From assembly GCA_947501275.1 (NCBI GenBank), contig CANMVD010000014.1, forward strand, positions 1 to 51,276: 51,276 bases of DNA, written 5' to 3'. The notes beneath the pieces were generated by a model, which worked only from the letters and a program-made list of their open reading frames with translations, searched no databases and was not told the DNA's origin. A program made the position numbers and the translations under genes. This DNA comes from an uncultured Tateyamaria sp. (GTDB lineage: Bacteria > Pseudomonadota > Alphaproteobacteria > Rhodobacterales > Rhodobacteraceae). Numbering within the stretch: the first letter of the stretch is position 1; each line of letters starts with the position of its first letter. Positions 15,606 through 24,855 of the stretch are shown piece by piece.

Positions 15606-16874
15606 TCAGCGGCGTACCGAAAAGTCACGGCGTAGATTGACGGACAAGCGGTTGTCGCGCGCCTTTGTGCCAACGCTGTCTTCGGAGATGCGATGTTGTA
15701 GCCCGACATTCATGCTCCAGTCTTGTGACAGAACGTGCCGCAGGCCCAAATCGATTGTGCTCAGACTACTGTCATTGTTGAGGCCTGTGTCACTGCGATC
15801 TGTATAGGAGATATTGACGTTAAAGGTCGTGATCTCGCTCAGGCGTGTGGAGTAGCCAGCGGCAGCCGTGATGATCTCTTGTTGCTCGTCATCACTGCCA
15901 GAGGTGACGGTGCGGCCAAGATTGGCTGTCAAAGCGCCGTTGGGCAGCGTGTGAGAGACATCCAGCGCGCCGGTGGCAAAGGTCTGCCCATTGACGCCCC
16001 GCGTGACCCCCAGCGATCCGGTAACGCTCCAGGTCGGCAGCTCAATTGTGCGTGCACCGCTCAAGGAGTAGCGGGTGCCATCTTCGGTATCTGTTGCGCG
16101 GAGGCTGACCGAGGCACTGCCATTGCGCATATCCTGTCGCAACCGGCCATCAATGGAAAACGTATCGCGCCGTCCTTCTGCTGTTCCTTCGTCTTCAAAG
16201 GTGCTGAAACCTGTATCAAGAGTGGCCTGTAAGGATGGGTTCAGATCAAAGCGAAACAGCGCACCGACGCGGTATCGGTCCTGATCTGTCAGGCTGGCCG
16301 ACGTCGTGTCAGAATAGCGCAGGCCCGTATAACCCGCTGACAGTGTCACGCCGAATGGGGATCTGCGACGCAGCTCAAGCGATGTGTCAAAACCAAAGCG
16401 CAGCAGAGTGCCGTCATCTGTAAGCAGCTCGAAATTGGCGCTGTCAGGAATGCTTTGTAAAAATGTGGAGGATGCGTCGCGCTGTGCACCAAACAGGTCA
16501 AACGAAAAACGCGCATCTCGGGATTGGCGCGCGTAACTCAGCCGTAGGTTTGGATCGTATATGCCTTGGTCCAGGCTGTCTCCATCCGCACCCGAAGCGG
16601 TGCGCAAGCCAACATTCCCCGTGATCTCCAGCTCCTGAATAGGGGTGGCAAAGCGTAGGGCAAAATCAAGGTTCGTGGTCAGCTCGGTTGTACTGCCTGC
16701 GCGCGGGCTATCAAGCCCGCGATTGGAATGGGTGACAAAGCCTGTCGACAGGCCAAAGCGGAAATTCGGTCCAGCGTCTTCTTGCGCCTGTGTTGCGTAA
16801 GGCAGACACAGGGCTGCGCACAGACCACCCAAGAGTCCGCGTGTCAGATGTCTTGTGTGTATGCCCCCCAGCAT
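15606..16874 (-). CDS. Outer-membrane beta-barrel protein of the EPS/exosortase locus
   Basis: 422-aa outer-membrane protein. A signal peptide (G-L-L-G-G-L-C-A-A-L-C-L-P-Y-A-T-Q-A-Q) is followed by about 16 amphipathic beta-strands with alternating polar and hydrophobic residues and an end rich in Arg and Leu (N-L-R-R-D-F-S-V-R-R). The size and layout fit the outer-membrane proteins found beside exosortase EPS clusters. The likely role is as a barrel helping polysaccharide cross or stay at the outer membrane. It follows the polysaccharide export gene by nine bases. GGAG lies very near its ATG. Confidence 0.8.
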   Translation of the reverse strand: MLGGIHTRHLTRGLLGGLCAALCLPYATQAQEDAGPNFRFGLSTGFVTHSNRGLDSPRAGSTTELTTNLDFALRFATPIQELEITGNVGLRTASGADGDSLDQGIYDPNLRLSYARQSRDARFSFDLFGAQRDASSTFLQSIPDSANFELLTDDGTLLRFGFDTSLELRRRSPFGVTLSAGYTGLRYSDTTSASLTDQDRYRVGALFRFDLNPSLQATLDTGFSTFEDEGTAEGRRDTFSIDGRLRQDMRNGSASVSLRATDTEDGTRYSLSGARTIELPTWSVTGSLGVTRGVNGQTFATGALDVSHTLPNGALTANLGRTVTSGSDDEQQEIITAAAGYSTRLSEITTFNVNISYTDRSDTGLNNDSSLSTIDLGLRHVLSQDWSMNVGLQHRISEDSVGTKARDNRLSVNLRRDFSVRR

Positions 16875-16883
16875 AACTCCAGG

Positions 16884-17498
16884 CTACTCAAACAGCCGTC
16901 GCGTTGGCACCAGAATGACATCACCGTCCTGCAACTCGAGGGTGGCGTTTTCAGTGCGCCCCTGACTGATGGCATCGTAGTTCAGGGTAAAGACTTCCTC
17001 GACACCGGTTTTGTGATCTGTGCGGCGCAGTTGCACGCGTTTTGTCGCTGCAAAATTGGAAAAGCCGCCCATTTGGGCAAAGGCTTGCAGCAAGGTTGCA
17101 CCCGGTTCCATATCCACTTTGCCGGGGCGTTCCACTTCACCCAGCATGAAGATCGAGATGACCTTGGGTTCGGCCGGGACAACGGGGTCTTTGGGGGCAA
17201 GTTGCTGGAGCGCAACGTAAACAGTTGGTGGGGCCGCAAAATTGCTGGCCAAGCGGTTGGTCAGGGTTGTCTGGATCGCTTCGACTGTACGGCCGCGTGC
17301 GCGAATGGAACCCGCCAAGGGGAACGAGATGCGTCCATCTGGTGCCACCAGAACCGCGCGATTGAGGGCTTCGTCTTCGACCACCTCGATGCGCAGGATG
17401 TCACCCGACTTGATCCGATAGCCTTGTGCGGCCGCCGCCAGCGGAATGCACATCAACAAAGCCATCAGCCCGGAAAGAAGATGCCTGCGATACGCCAT
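16884..17498 (-). CDS. Polysaccharide export protein (Wza-like, Poly_export/SLBB)
   Basis: 204-aa periplasmic/outer-membrane export protein. The start is ATG 17498, with AAAGG eight bases upstream. The signal peptide is residues 1-24. The poly-export domain follows: Y-R-I-K-S-G-D-I-L-R-I-E-V (~28-40), A-P-D-G-R-I-S-F-P-L-A-G, then A-A-P-P-T-V-Y-V-A-L. An SLBB domain starts at F-M-L-G-E-V-E-R-P-G (~116). It lacks the lipobox cysteine of Wza, and its short length resembles VpsM/EpsA-type exporters. It would form a periplasmic channel working with the Wzz-like protein encoded at 22353. Confidence 0.93.
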   Translation of the reverse strand: MAYRRHLLSGLMALLMCIPLAAAAQGYRIKSGDILRIEVVEDEALNRAVLVAPDGRISFPLAGSIRARGRTVEAIQTTLTNRLASNFAAPPTVYVALQQLAPKDPVVPAEPKVISIFMLGEVERPGKVDMEPGATLLQAFAQMGGFSNFAATKRVQLRRTDHKTGVEEVFTLNYDAISQGRTENATLELQDGDVILVPTRRLFE

Positions 17499-17702
17499 GT
17501 GTTTGCCTTTACTGCTTTTTCTTGGAGGCGGCTCTGTGAAAGGGCCATGCCTAGCGGTTCCATACCACAATCTGTGCCAAAACGGCAAAGACGGGCAAAG
17601 TATCGTGGCTATTTCTTAGCAGGTTGCACCATGCATGCAACGCTTCAGGGGCATGGCAGGGGTGCAGAGCAGATCGCCCCGGGCCACACCCTGCTTCAGG
17701 TA

Positions 17703-20153
17703 TCAATTCTCGGCAGGGGTCTCGGACAATGTGTCGAGCGTGTCCCGCGCAACCTGCATCTGGGGCAGGGTGGTGTCAGGGCCTGCCAGCTCCAGCGCCT
17801 TCTCCAGTTGTGCACGGGCTTCTTCGGTGCGCTCCAGGGCGACGTAGGTCATACCCAGATGAAACTGGACCAGTGGGTCATTCGGCAGACCTTCGGCAGC
17901 GGGCTCCAGATAGGTCACCGCTTCCTCGTAATCGCCCTGCTTGTAGGTGATCCAGCCATACGTGTCCTGGAAGGGCGGGAAGTCGGTGCCCCGCAGGCGG
18001 CGGGCCACGGCTGCAGCGCGGGCCTGGGTTTCGGGATCATCGCGGAAAGCACTCAGCAGGCTGGCGAGGTTGTTTGCAATGGTCACGTTGGAACTGTTGC
18101 GTGCGTAAAGAGCCTCGTAGATGGCAATGGCGCCATCGATGTCACCCTCTTGCTCCAGCTCTCCGGCTTCAAACACCATCAGGCGGCCCGCATTAGGATT
18201 GTTTTCCAGGGCGGCGTTCAGCACGGCGCGGGCGTCGTCCCGGCGCCCTGTGCGGCGCAGCTGGATATAGAGCTGGCTGTAGGCGGCCTGTGATGTCGGA
18301 TCATCGGCGATGATCTTGCGCAAGGCTGCCTCGGATGCATCGCTGTTGCCCTCGGCCATAAAGAGGGCCGCGTTGATCATACCCAGATTTGCATCGTCCG
18401 GGCTGGCCTCGAGCAGGCTGTCCAGATAGGCGCGGGCCTCATCCAGTTTGCCCGCCTGAAGCTGGGTGCGCACCACTGCGTAGACGGCATTGGCGTCTTC
18501 ACCCGCATCACCCGCACGGTCTTGCAGCAGGGCAAGGCCTTCGTCCACACGGTCCTGACGCAGCAGCAAGCCCGTGCGCAGGGATTCCAGAAGGGCAGGG
18601 GCCCCTTGCTGGTCCTGCAGCTTTTCCACATCTGCAATGATGCCACGGACGGTGCCAATGGCGTTGTCCTCAAGGGCAAGGCGGGCGGACTGGGCCAGGA
18701 TATCAAGGTTGTTGGGGTTGGCGTTGCGCGCATCCGACAGAACGGAGCGGGCAGCGCTGCGCCGGTCATTGCGCACAAGGTAGTCGGCATAAAGCAGGGA
18801 CTCGCGGGGCGCAGAGTTTGACACGTCAACAGCTGTGGCAAGGCGTTCGCCCTGCAATTCGGGGCTGCCGTTGCGTTCATGGGCGGCGGCCAGCAACAGG
18901 ATGATCGAGGTGTCGCGGGGGGTTTGGTCCAGCGCATTGCGCAGATCGACAATGGCATCTCCGGCCTGATCCCCATCAATCAGCATCTGACCACGCAGCT
19001 TCAGGGCTGTGACGTTTGTGGCGTCTTCCAGCAGGATTTCCTCGACCACGGCGCGGGCCCCGACCTGATTGCCGGTGCGCAGCAGCATCGTGGCAAGGCC
19101 ACCCTTGATGCGGCGGGTCTGGTCGCCAGGCTCCGCGGTGCTGACGATATCTTGCAGGGTGGCAATGGCCGCGTCACGCTCGCCATCGTCAAAGGCATAT
19201 TCAGCCAGCAGGGTGCGATAGAAATCGGTGTTCGCGGCATTGTCCGAATTGGCCTCGATCAGGCGCTGGATCTCGGCCTTGGCCGCATCGCGCCCCTGTG
19301 CACGTTGCAGCAACTGAATCACGGGCACAAAGTTGGCCGGGGGGCTTGTGTCGTCTCCGGCCAGTTCACGCAGGAACGCCTCTGCACCATCAAAGTTCTG
19401 ACGCTGCAGGTAGAAAGTGATCAGAGACTGCTGAACCCCTTCGTTTTCGGGGAACTTTTGGTTCATCTCGCGCAGCAAGATTTCGACTTCATCAGCATCT
19501 TGGAGGCTGTTGAGGGCCTGTAGCTTGAGAACGTAATACGTCAGATCGTCAGGGTATTGGGCAATGGCGACATCAAGATCTTTCAGAGCATCTGAAGGGC
19601 GCGTCTGCTCCATCGCATTCGCAATGACCACGCGGCGGCTCATGATGTCTTCGGGATCGGCGTCAAGCAAGGCGCGGGCATCCTGCGCAAGGGCTGCCGT
19701 TGCTGCGCTGTCTTTGTCAATTGCCGCAAGGCGGTAGTCGAGAGACACACGGATCGCCTGAGACAAGGGCGAATCCGGATCAAGTTCGATGGCTTTGCGG
19801 CCATGGCGCTCGGCTTCTTCCCAGCTTTGCTGGGAAATCGCGATGCTGGCCATGGATTGGCGGATGTCTGCAAGGTCAGGGTTCTGTTCCACCAGACGGC
19901 GATACTGCGCATAGGCACCAGCCAAATTGCCCTGATCTTCCAGGATACGCGCCAGCTGCCGCCGGGCGTCTTCGTGGTTTTCATCGTATTGGAACACGTT
20001 GCGGAACTCGACCGCAGCACGGGCGGGATCGCCCTCGGCAAGCAGGGAAAGGCCTGATTGATAAAAGGCCTCGGCTTTTTCTGCAGAGCTTTCGCAAGCT
20101 GCGAGAAACAGGGTCGCCGCAAAGGCGAACGCGATCAGGACACGGTTCATCAT
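17703..20153 (-). CDS. prsT: TPR-repeat lipoprotein of the EPS/exosortase system (PrsT-like)
   Basis: 816-aa lipoprotein with lipobox L-F-L-A-A-C (Cys20) and a full-length run of tetratricopeptide repeats, e.g. A-E-A-F-Y-Q-S-G-L-S-L-L-A-E-G-D-P-A-R-A, A-E-R-H-G-R-K-A-I-E-L-D-P-D-S, and near the end D-Y-E-E-A-V-T-Y-L-E-P-A-A-E-G. Size, lipoprotein signal and place match the PrsT TPR proteins of exosortase EPS clusters, thought to be scaffolds for outer-membrane export or sorting. It lies between the ExoY-like priming enzyme gene and the export gene. Base composition and codon use look like the neighbours. Confidence 0.85.
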   Translation of the reverse strand: MMNRVLIAFAFAATLFLAACESSAEKAEAFYQSGLSLLAEGDPARAAVEFRNVFQYDENHEDARRQLARILEDQGNLAGAYAQYRRLVEQNPDLADIRQSMASIAISQQSWEEAERHGRKAIELDPDSPLSQAIRVSLDYRLAAIDKDSAATAALAQDARALLDADPEDIMSRRVVIANAMEQTRPSDALKDLDVAIAQYPDDLTYYVLKLQALNSLQDADEVEILLREMNQKFPENEGVQQSLITFYLQRQNFDGAEAFLRELAGDDTSPPANFVPVIQLLQRAQGRDAAKAEIQRLIEANSDNAANTDFYRTLLAEYAFDDGERDAAIATLQDIVSTAEPGDQTRRIKGGLATMLLRTGNQVGARAVVEEILLEDATNVTALKLRGQMLIDGDQAGDAIVDLRNALDQTPRDTSIILLLAAAHERNGSPELQGERLATAVDVSNSAPRESLLYADYLVRNDRRSAARSVLSDARNANPNNLDILAQSARLALEDNAIGTVRGIIADVEKLQDQQGAPALLESLRTGLLLRQDRVDEGLALLQDRAGDAGEDANAVYAVVRTQLQAGKLDEARAYLDSLLEASPDDANLGMINAALFMAEGNSDASEAALRKIIADDPTSQAAYSQLYIQLRRTGRRDDARAVLNAALENNPNAGRLMVFEAGELEQEGDIDGAIAIYEALYARNSSNVTIANNLASLLSAFRDDPETQARAAAVARRLRGTDFPPFQDTYGWITYKQGDYEEAVTYLEPAAEGLPNDPLVQFHLGMTYVALERTEEARAQLEKALELAGPDTTLPQMQVARDTLDTLSETPAEN

Positions 20154-20232
20154 GATAATTTTTTACAGCGCAAAAGGCCCGGAAAAAAGGCGAAATGAAG
20201 GAAAAGGCTAAAACGTGACCCCGTGGGGCTGC

Positions 20233-20928
20233 TCAGCAGCCGGTGCCACGCAGCACAACACGGAAGGTTGCCAAAAGGATGTTCGCATCCTTCTTGAGCG
20301 ACAGAGTCTTGTTGTAGCGGGCGTCATAAAAGGCACGCTCTGCAAAAGATGTGTCGTTGCGGTCCGAGATCTGCCAGGGGCCCGTGATCCCGGGGCGCAC
20401 TTCGAAATAGTCGCGGCCAGGATACAGGTCCTGCTGGTCCACCATCATCGGGCGGGGGCCAACCAGAGACATGTCGCCACGCAGGACGTTGAACAGCTGT
20501 GGCAGTTCATCCAGCGATGTTTTGCGCAAGAAAGCCCCCAGACGTGTGACCCGTGGGTCCTTGAGCAGCTTTTGCTTCGTGTTCCATTCCCGGCGCATCT
20601 CTGGGTTCTCGGCGAGATACCCTTCGAGGACGGAATCTGCGTCACATACCATCGAGCGCAATTTCCACATCTGGAAAATGTGGCCACCTTTGCCAACGCG
20701 TGCATGTGTATAAAAAGGTGTCCCGCCATTCAGCGCCACCAGCAGGGCCAGTGTCAGGATAACAGGCAGAACAATAGGCAGGCTCAGCACGATCAGGGTG
20801 ACATCAAGGGCGCGCTTGGCGCCATCGCGGTAAAATCCGGTCAGCGGCTCGGAAGCACTTGATGGCTCTTTGCGCAGAACGTTCGCGGATTTCACAAGAT
20901 CGGTGAGTTGGACGTCATGGGCTGTCAT
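20233..20928 (-). CDS. Priming undecaprenyl-phosphate sugar-1-phosphate transferase (ExoY-like)
   Basis: 231-aa priming transferase of the bacterial sugar transferase family, which loads the first sugar phosphate on undecaprenyl phosphate. One membrane segment (~40-62, T-L-I-V-L-S-L-P-I-V-L-P-V-I-L) precedes the catalytic domain. Motifs are A-R-V-G-K-G-G (R-V-G-x-x-G), W-K-L-R-S-M, L-R-K-T-S-L-D-E-L-P-Q-L-F-N-V-L, M-S-L-V-G-P-R-P and V-R-P-G-I-T-G-P-W-Q. The short form without the extra N-terminal helices matches ExoY/EpsL types. ATG 20928 was chosen because the domain starts soon after; the frame is open further upstream. First gene of the minus-strand export operon. Confidence 0.93.
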   Translation of the reverse strand: MTAHDVQLTDLVKSANVLRKEPSSASEPLTGFYRDGAKRALDVTLIVLSLPIVLPVILTLALLVALNGGTPFYTHARVGKGGHIFQMWKLRSMVCDADSVLEGYLAENPEMRREWNTKQKLLKDPRVTRLGAFLRKTSLDELPQLFNVLRGDMSLVGPRPMMVDQQDLYPGRDYFEVRPGITGPWQISDRNDTSFAERAFYDARYNKTLSLKKDANILLATFRVVLRGTGC

Positions 20929-21474
20929 AAAAATGTCCGTTCGGTTCAACTTGTAGTCCCACGGCCGTCCAACGGAGCGAACACCTTTTGTGTGGGCTAG
21001 CTTGGGCGTTTCCGCCAATGATTTTAATCTGTCAGGCACTCGTCAGATCACAATTTAAGATGTGCGCAAAATGCGCGTTATGCGTATGAAAATCGAAAAT
21101 AGCAGCTGGTCCATTGTGTAGCAGGGTTCTGTTAACAGTTCTACGAAAGTTTACGGTAATTTAATGAAGTATCTGAGATTTTTGAGTTCTTGGTAAAATC
21201 TTCTCGCGTGGGTTGCGGTTGGCGCTTGGGATTGTTTGTAAAATGCGGCCAATCAGCCGAATCTGCCTTAAATTGTGGCCGATGAGGAACGGAAGAGGAT
21301 GTTTTTTAAGGCTCCCGCCACTTTGGATGATTCTGCGGTAAGGTTGCTGATGTACCGGCTGATGGCTATATCGGCGGCAGTTTGATGAGTATTTAGGTGT
21401 GCTGTTCCAAGCCAGCGCCACAAAATTGCCCTGCAATTTACTTAGAGCGACGTAGGGTCAGAGTGACAGGCAAC
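20929..21474. other. Divergent regulatory region between the two EPS operons
   Basis: 546 bp without a convincing gene, between the priming transferase gene (left) and the ATPase gene (right); both EPS operons must be driven from here. It is AT-rich for the plasmid, especially 21140-21200. Two symmetric sequences stand out: GCGCA-AAA-TGCGC (21064-21076) and the palindrome CTGTTAACAG (21129-21138). Either could be an operator. A looser inverted pair CGGCCA/TGGCCG flanks 21246-21281. I could not assign promoter boxes with confidence. Confidence 0.6.
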
Positions 21475-22353
21475 ATGAACACGCTTGAGATATATACCAA
21501 CCACTTCAACATGCGTGAGCGTCCCTTCACGCTTGTGCCGGATCCGGATTTTCTGTTCTGGAGCCCGGCCCATAAACGTGCCTTTGCCATTCTGGAGTAC
21601 GGGATTGTCACCCGGGCGCCGATCACGCTGATCTCGGGTGATGTCGGAGCGGGCAAGACAACTTTGCTGCACCATCTGCTCCATTCCATGGAAGACAATG
21701 TGACCATCGGCATGGTGTCCAATGCGCAGGGCGACCGGGGCGAGCTGTTGCGGTGGGTGATGTCGGCCTTTGACCAGCCCTCTGATCAGACCACGAGCTA
21801 TGTCGATATGTTTGCGCAGTTTCAGGCGTTTCTGATCGAGCAATATGCCGCTGGCAAGCGCACGATCATCGTTATCGACGAAGCGCAGAACATGAGCCGG
21901 GAAAACCTCGAAGAACTGCGCATGTTCACAAACATCAACTCCAACAAGGACGAGCTGTTTCAGATCGTGCTGGTGGGCCAGCCGGAGCTGCGTGACATGG
22001 TCATGCGCCCGGACCTGTCCCAATTTGCGCAGCGCGTGTCTGCCCACTTTCATCTCACCGCGATGGATGCAGAGACGACCAGCCAATATATCCACCATCG
22101 GCTGATCAAAGCCGGCGGCAAAGGTGACATTTTTGATGACGCGGCCTGTGCTCTCGTACACGAACATTCCGGAGGCGTGCCGCGGGTCGTGAACCAGTTG
22201 TGCGATTTGTCTATGGTTTATGCATTCGCAAACGGGGATATGCAGGTCACGCCGGATACCATACGACAAGTGTTGGATGATGGTGTGTTTTTTGCAGGCA
22301 GCATAAAATCGGATGCCCTGCGGTTGGTTGACCCCGTCTCAGGAAAATCTTGA
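21475..22353 (+). CDS. ExeA-type AAA ATPase of the EPS/exosortase system
   Basis: 292-aa ATPase resembling the general-secretion ExeA-like ATPases that accompany exosortase EPS clusters. Walker A is G-D-V-G-A-G-K-T (residues ~55-62), Walker B is I-I-V-I-D-E (131-136) followed by A-Q-N-M, and sensor-like L-V-G-Q-P-E-L-R follows. The N-terminal Y-T-N-H-F-N-M-R-E-R-P-F-T-L-V-P-D-P block is typical of the family. ATG 21475 follows an AGG. Its TGA overlaps the next gene's ATG (TGATG). No membrane segment is present, so it is probably cytoplasmic and works with the Wzz-like protein; its exact job is unknown even in well-studied systems. Confidence 0.9.
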   Translation: MNTLEIYTNHFNMRERPFTLVPDPDFLFWSPAHKRAFAILEYGIVTRAPITLISGDVGAGKTTLLHHLLHSMEDNVTIGMVSNAQGDRGELLRWVMSAFDQPSDQTTSYVDMFAQFQAFLIEQYAAGKRTIIVIDEAQNMSRENLEELRMFTNINSNKDELFQIVLVGQPELRDMVMRPDLSQFAQRVSAHFHLTAMDAETTSQYIHHRLIKAGGKGDIFDDAACALVHEHSGGVPRVVNQLCDLSMVYAFANGDMQVTPDTIRQVLDDGVFFAGSIKSDALRLVDPVSGKS

Positions 22354-23972
22354 TGCTCGATCTGCGGTTTTATCTCGCGCTCTTTATTCGCCGCTTGCCA
22401 TATTTCATGATTTTGACCGTGGCGGGGGCGGCGATTGGCGTGGCCTTGGCGATGACCTTGCCCCCCAGCTATCAGGCGCAGGCGCGTCTTGTGGTGGAAT
22501 CCGAACAGATCCCGGACGAACTGGCCGCCTCGACCGTGCGGACCGAGGCGCGCGAGCAGTTGCAGATCATCGAACAGCGGATCCTGACACGGGACATCCT
22601 GCTGGAGATGGCCAATCGTCTGAACATCTATGCAGACCGCAACGCGCGCTCGGGCGAGCGTCTGCGCCCGGACCAGATCGTAACCGACCTCAGGACCCGT
22701 ATCAGGATCCGTACCACCGGTGGTGGGCGCGGTGGATCTGCGACACTTGTAACCGTGAGCTTCAGTGCATCCTCGCCGCGGCTGGCATCGACTGTCACCA
22801 ACGAGGTCGTGACGCTGATGCTTGAGGAAAACGTCCGCATGCGGACGGGCGTGTCAGGCCAGACGCTGGAGTTCTTTGAACAGGAAGTGGCGCGGCTTGA
22901 CGAGGAATTGGCCCGCCGTGGTGCAGAGATCATCCAGTTTCAGGAAGAGAACAACGGCGCTTTGCCCGACAGCCTGGCCTTCCGTCGGGATCAACTGACG
23001 GCCGCGCAGCAGCGCCTGTTGCAGTTGTCCCGCGAAGAGGCATCATTGAATGACCGCCGTACCAATCTTGTGCGGCTGTTTGAGGCCACAGGCAGCACGG
23101 GCAATTTGACCGCCGCGTCGGCTCAGGTTCAGTTGTCGCCAGCCGAACGCAGATTGCGTGAGCTCGAAGAACGCCTGACCGCCACGGGGGCCGTTCTGGC
23201 CTTTGACAATCCACGCATCCGTGTGCTGCGTGCCCAGATTGACGCGCTCAAGGAGCAGATCGCCGCCGAAAAAAACATCGTAACCGATGAAGAGGCTGAG
23301 GTTGCTCAAGACGCACAGGAAACCGAAACGCAAAAGATGTCCGTCTATGACATTCAGCTTGCAGACATTGACAGCCAGCTGGCCTTCATTGCCACGCAGC
23401 GTGCCGAAATCGAGACAGAGATGGCGGACTTGCGTGAGGCGATCGAGGCCACTCCCAACAACGCGATCTTTCTTGATACGCTGGAACGCGACTTTGCCGC
23501 CACGCGTTCCCAATACGATCAGGCTGTGACCAACCGCGCCCGGGCCGAAACGGGTGACATCATCGAAGCCCTGTCCAAGGGCGAACGGATTTCGGTCATT
23601 GAACAGGCCGTGCCACCGGCTGAGCCCACAAGCCCGGATCGTCCCAAACTGGTGGCGGCCGGCGTCGGCGGAGGCATGATGCTGGCGCTCGGCTTTATTG
23701 CTCTGCTGGAGTTTCTGAACGCCTCTATTCGCCGTCCGCAAGACATCATCAAACAGCTCGAAATCACACCTCTTGGTACGTTGCCCTATATTCGCACGCG
23801 CCGTGATCTGTTCCGCCGTCGCCTGCTTTTGTTGCTGATCCTGACGACAGTGTCCGGGGTCATTGTTGGCGCGGCTTGGGGGATCAACGAATATGTCATG
23901 CCGCTCGATCTGGTGCTGGACAAGGTTATGCGACAGCTGCCCAGCATTGATTTCATCTTACCGGGCCAATAG
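22353..23972 (+). CDS. Wzz-like polysaccharide co-polymerase (chain-length determinant)
   Basis: 539-aa inner-membrane co-polymerase that controls chain length and links the polymerase to the export channel. A first membrane helix at ~16-36 (M-I-L-T-V-A-G-A-A-I-G-V-A-L-A-M) leads into the Wzz domain (P-P-S-Y-Q-A-Q-A-R-L-V-V-E-S). A long, charged coiled-coil region follows (~170-400) with E-E-R-L-T-A-T-G-A-V-L-A-F-D-N-P-R-I-R-V. Membrane helices near 435-455 and 488-508 end the protein. ATG 22353 overlaps the ATPase stop. The kinase domain is separate, encoded next. Confidence 0.92.
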   Translation: MLDLRFYLALFIRRLPYFMILTVAGAAIGVALAMTLPPSYQAQARLVVESEQIPDELAASTVRTEAREQLQIIEQRILTRDILLEMANRLNIYADRNARSGERLRPDQIVTDLRTRIRIRTTGGGRGGSATLVTVSFSASSPRLASTVTNEVVTLMLEENVRMRTGVSGQTLEFFEQEVARLDEELARRGAEIIQFQEENNGALPDSLAFRRDQLTAAQQRLLQLSREEASLNDRRTNLVRLFEATGSTGNLTAASAQVQLSPAERRLRELEERLTATGAVLAFDNPRIRVLRAQIDALKEQIAAEKNIVTDEEAEVAQDAQETETQKMSVYDIQLADIDSQLAFIATQRAEIETEMADLREAIEATPNNAIFLDTLERDFAATRSQYDQAVTNRARAETGDIIEALSKGERISVIEQAVPPAEPTSPDRPKLVAAGVGGGMMLALGFIALLEFLNASIRRPQDIIKQLEITPLGTLPYIRTRRDLFRRRLLLLLILTTVSGVIVGAAWGINEYVMPLDLVLDKVMRQLPSIDFILPGQ

Positions 23973-24001
23973 GCTTAGGTAACGGGAAGGCCTTGTAAAT
24001 T

Positions 24002-24832
24002 ATGGAAAAAATTCAATCCGCGATTGCCAAAGCACGGGCCGAACGCAAAGACGTTGCCCCGCCTGCGGCCACGCAATTTCGCCACCGGTCCTACACTGAT
24101 GCTGCTGCCGAGGTGTCAAATAACGACGCGTGGGAAAACCTTGAGATGCTGGAACCCTCCATGCGGCGCATCCGGGCGCAACGGATTGTCACGCTGGACC
24201 GCGGCAAGGAGGCGGCCCATTTCGACAAGCTGCGCACGCGCATGTTGCAGCAGATGCAGGCCAATGACTGGCGGCGCGTTGCGATCACTTCGCCAGGGGC
24301 CTCCAGCGGCAAAAGCACCATTGCCCTGAACTTGGCCTTCAGCGTATCACGGCAGGCCCGCAGCCGCGTGATCCTGTCCGAGATGGACCTGCGCAAACCC
24401 TCCTTTGGCAAGATGTTGCGCCTCAAGACAGAGCGTGACTTTGCAGAGGTGATCAATGGGAATGCCCCGTTCGGGGACCATGCTGTGCGTCTGCGCCCCA
24501 ACCTTGCGCTTGGTTTCCTGAAGGGGCCAATGCGTGCGCCTGCCGAGTTGCTGCAGGATGCAGGGCTTGCCGCCACTCTGGACGAGATCGAAGAGCAATA
24601 TGACCCAACCGTCATGATGTTCGACATGCCGCCCTGTCAGGTCAGCGATGATGTGATGGCCTTTGCCGACAAGGTGGATTGCGTGATGATCGTGGCGGCC
24701 GCTGAGAAGACCAAGATTTCCGAACTGGACGCCTGCGAACGCGAGATCGCAAACGTGACGAATGTGCTGGGCGTTGTGCTCAACAAATGTCGTTACGAGG
24801 CCCCGGACAACGCCTACGAGTATTACGGCTAA
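24002..24832 (+). CDS. CpsD/CapB-type tyrosine autokinase
   Basis: 276-aa cytoplasmic BY-kinase, partner of the Wzz-like protein. Walker A is P-G-A-S-S-G-K-S (98-105). Walker A' is V-I-L-S-E-M-D-L-R-K-P (123-133), with S-E-M in place of the more usual I-D-A-D. Walker B is M-M-F-D-M-P-P near residue 205. The C-terminal tyrosine cluster is short (Y-E-A-P-D-N-A-Y-E-Y-Y-G). Such kinases cycle between phosphorylated and free states to control polymer length; no cognate low-molecular-weight tyrosine phosphatase was seen on the plasmid. The stop codon is part of a hairpin shared with xrtD. Confidence 0.9.
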   Translation: MEKIQSAIAKARAERKDVAPPAATQFRHRSYTDAAAEVSNNDAWENLEMLEPSMRRIRAQRIVTLDRGKEAAHFDKLRTRMLQQMQANDWRRVAITSPGASSGKSTIALNLAFSVSRQARSRVILSEMDLRKPSFGKMLRLKTERDFAEVINGNAPFGDHAVRLRPNLALGFLKGPMRAPAELLQDAGLAATLDEIEEQYDPTVMMFDMPPCQVSDDVMAFADKVDCVMIVAAAEKTKISELDACEREIANVTNVLGVVLNKCRYEAPDNAYEYYG

Positions 24833-24855
24833 GCCCGGCGCCGCTGTTCCGGGCT
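24832..24855. terminator. Hairpin between convergent genes
   Basis: AGCCCGG (24832-24838) pairs with CCGGGCT (24849-24855) around a 10-base loop, spanning the stop codons of the kinase gene (plus) and xrtD (minus). No T-run follows on either strand, so it may be a weak bidirectional terminator or only an RNA end-stabilising hairpin. Confidence 0.4.

Noticed and set aside
16728..18293. 521-codon plus-strand open frame
   Set aside because: Antisense to the barrel, export and TPR genes; low-complexity Gly/Gln/His-rich translation typical of reverse-strand reading of GC-rich genes.
21246..21281. CGGCCA/TGGCCG inverted pair as an operator
   Set aside because: Arms are short with a 24-base spacer; likely chance in GC-rich sequence.
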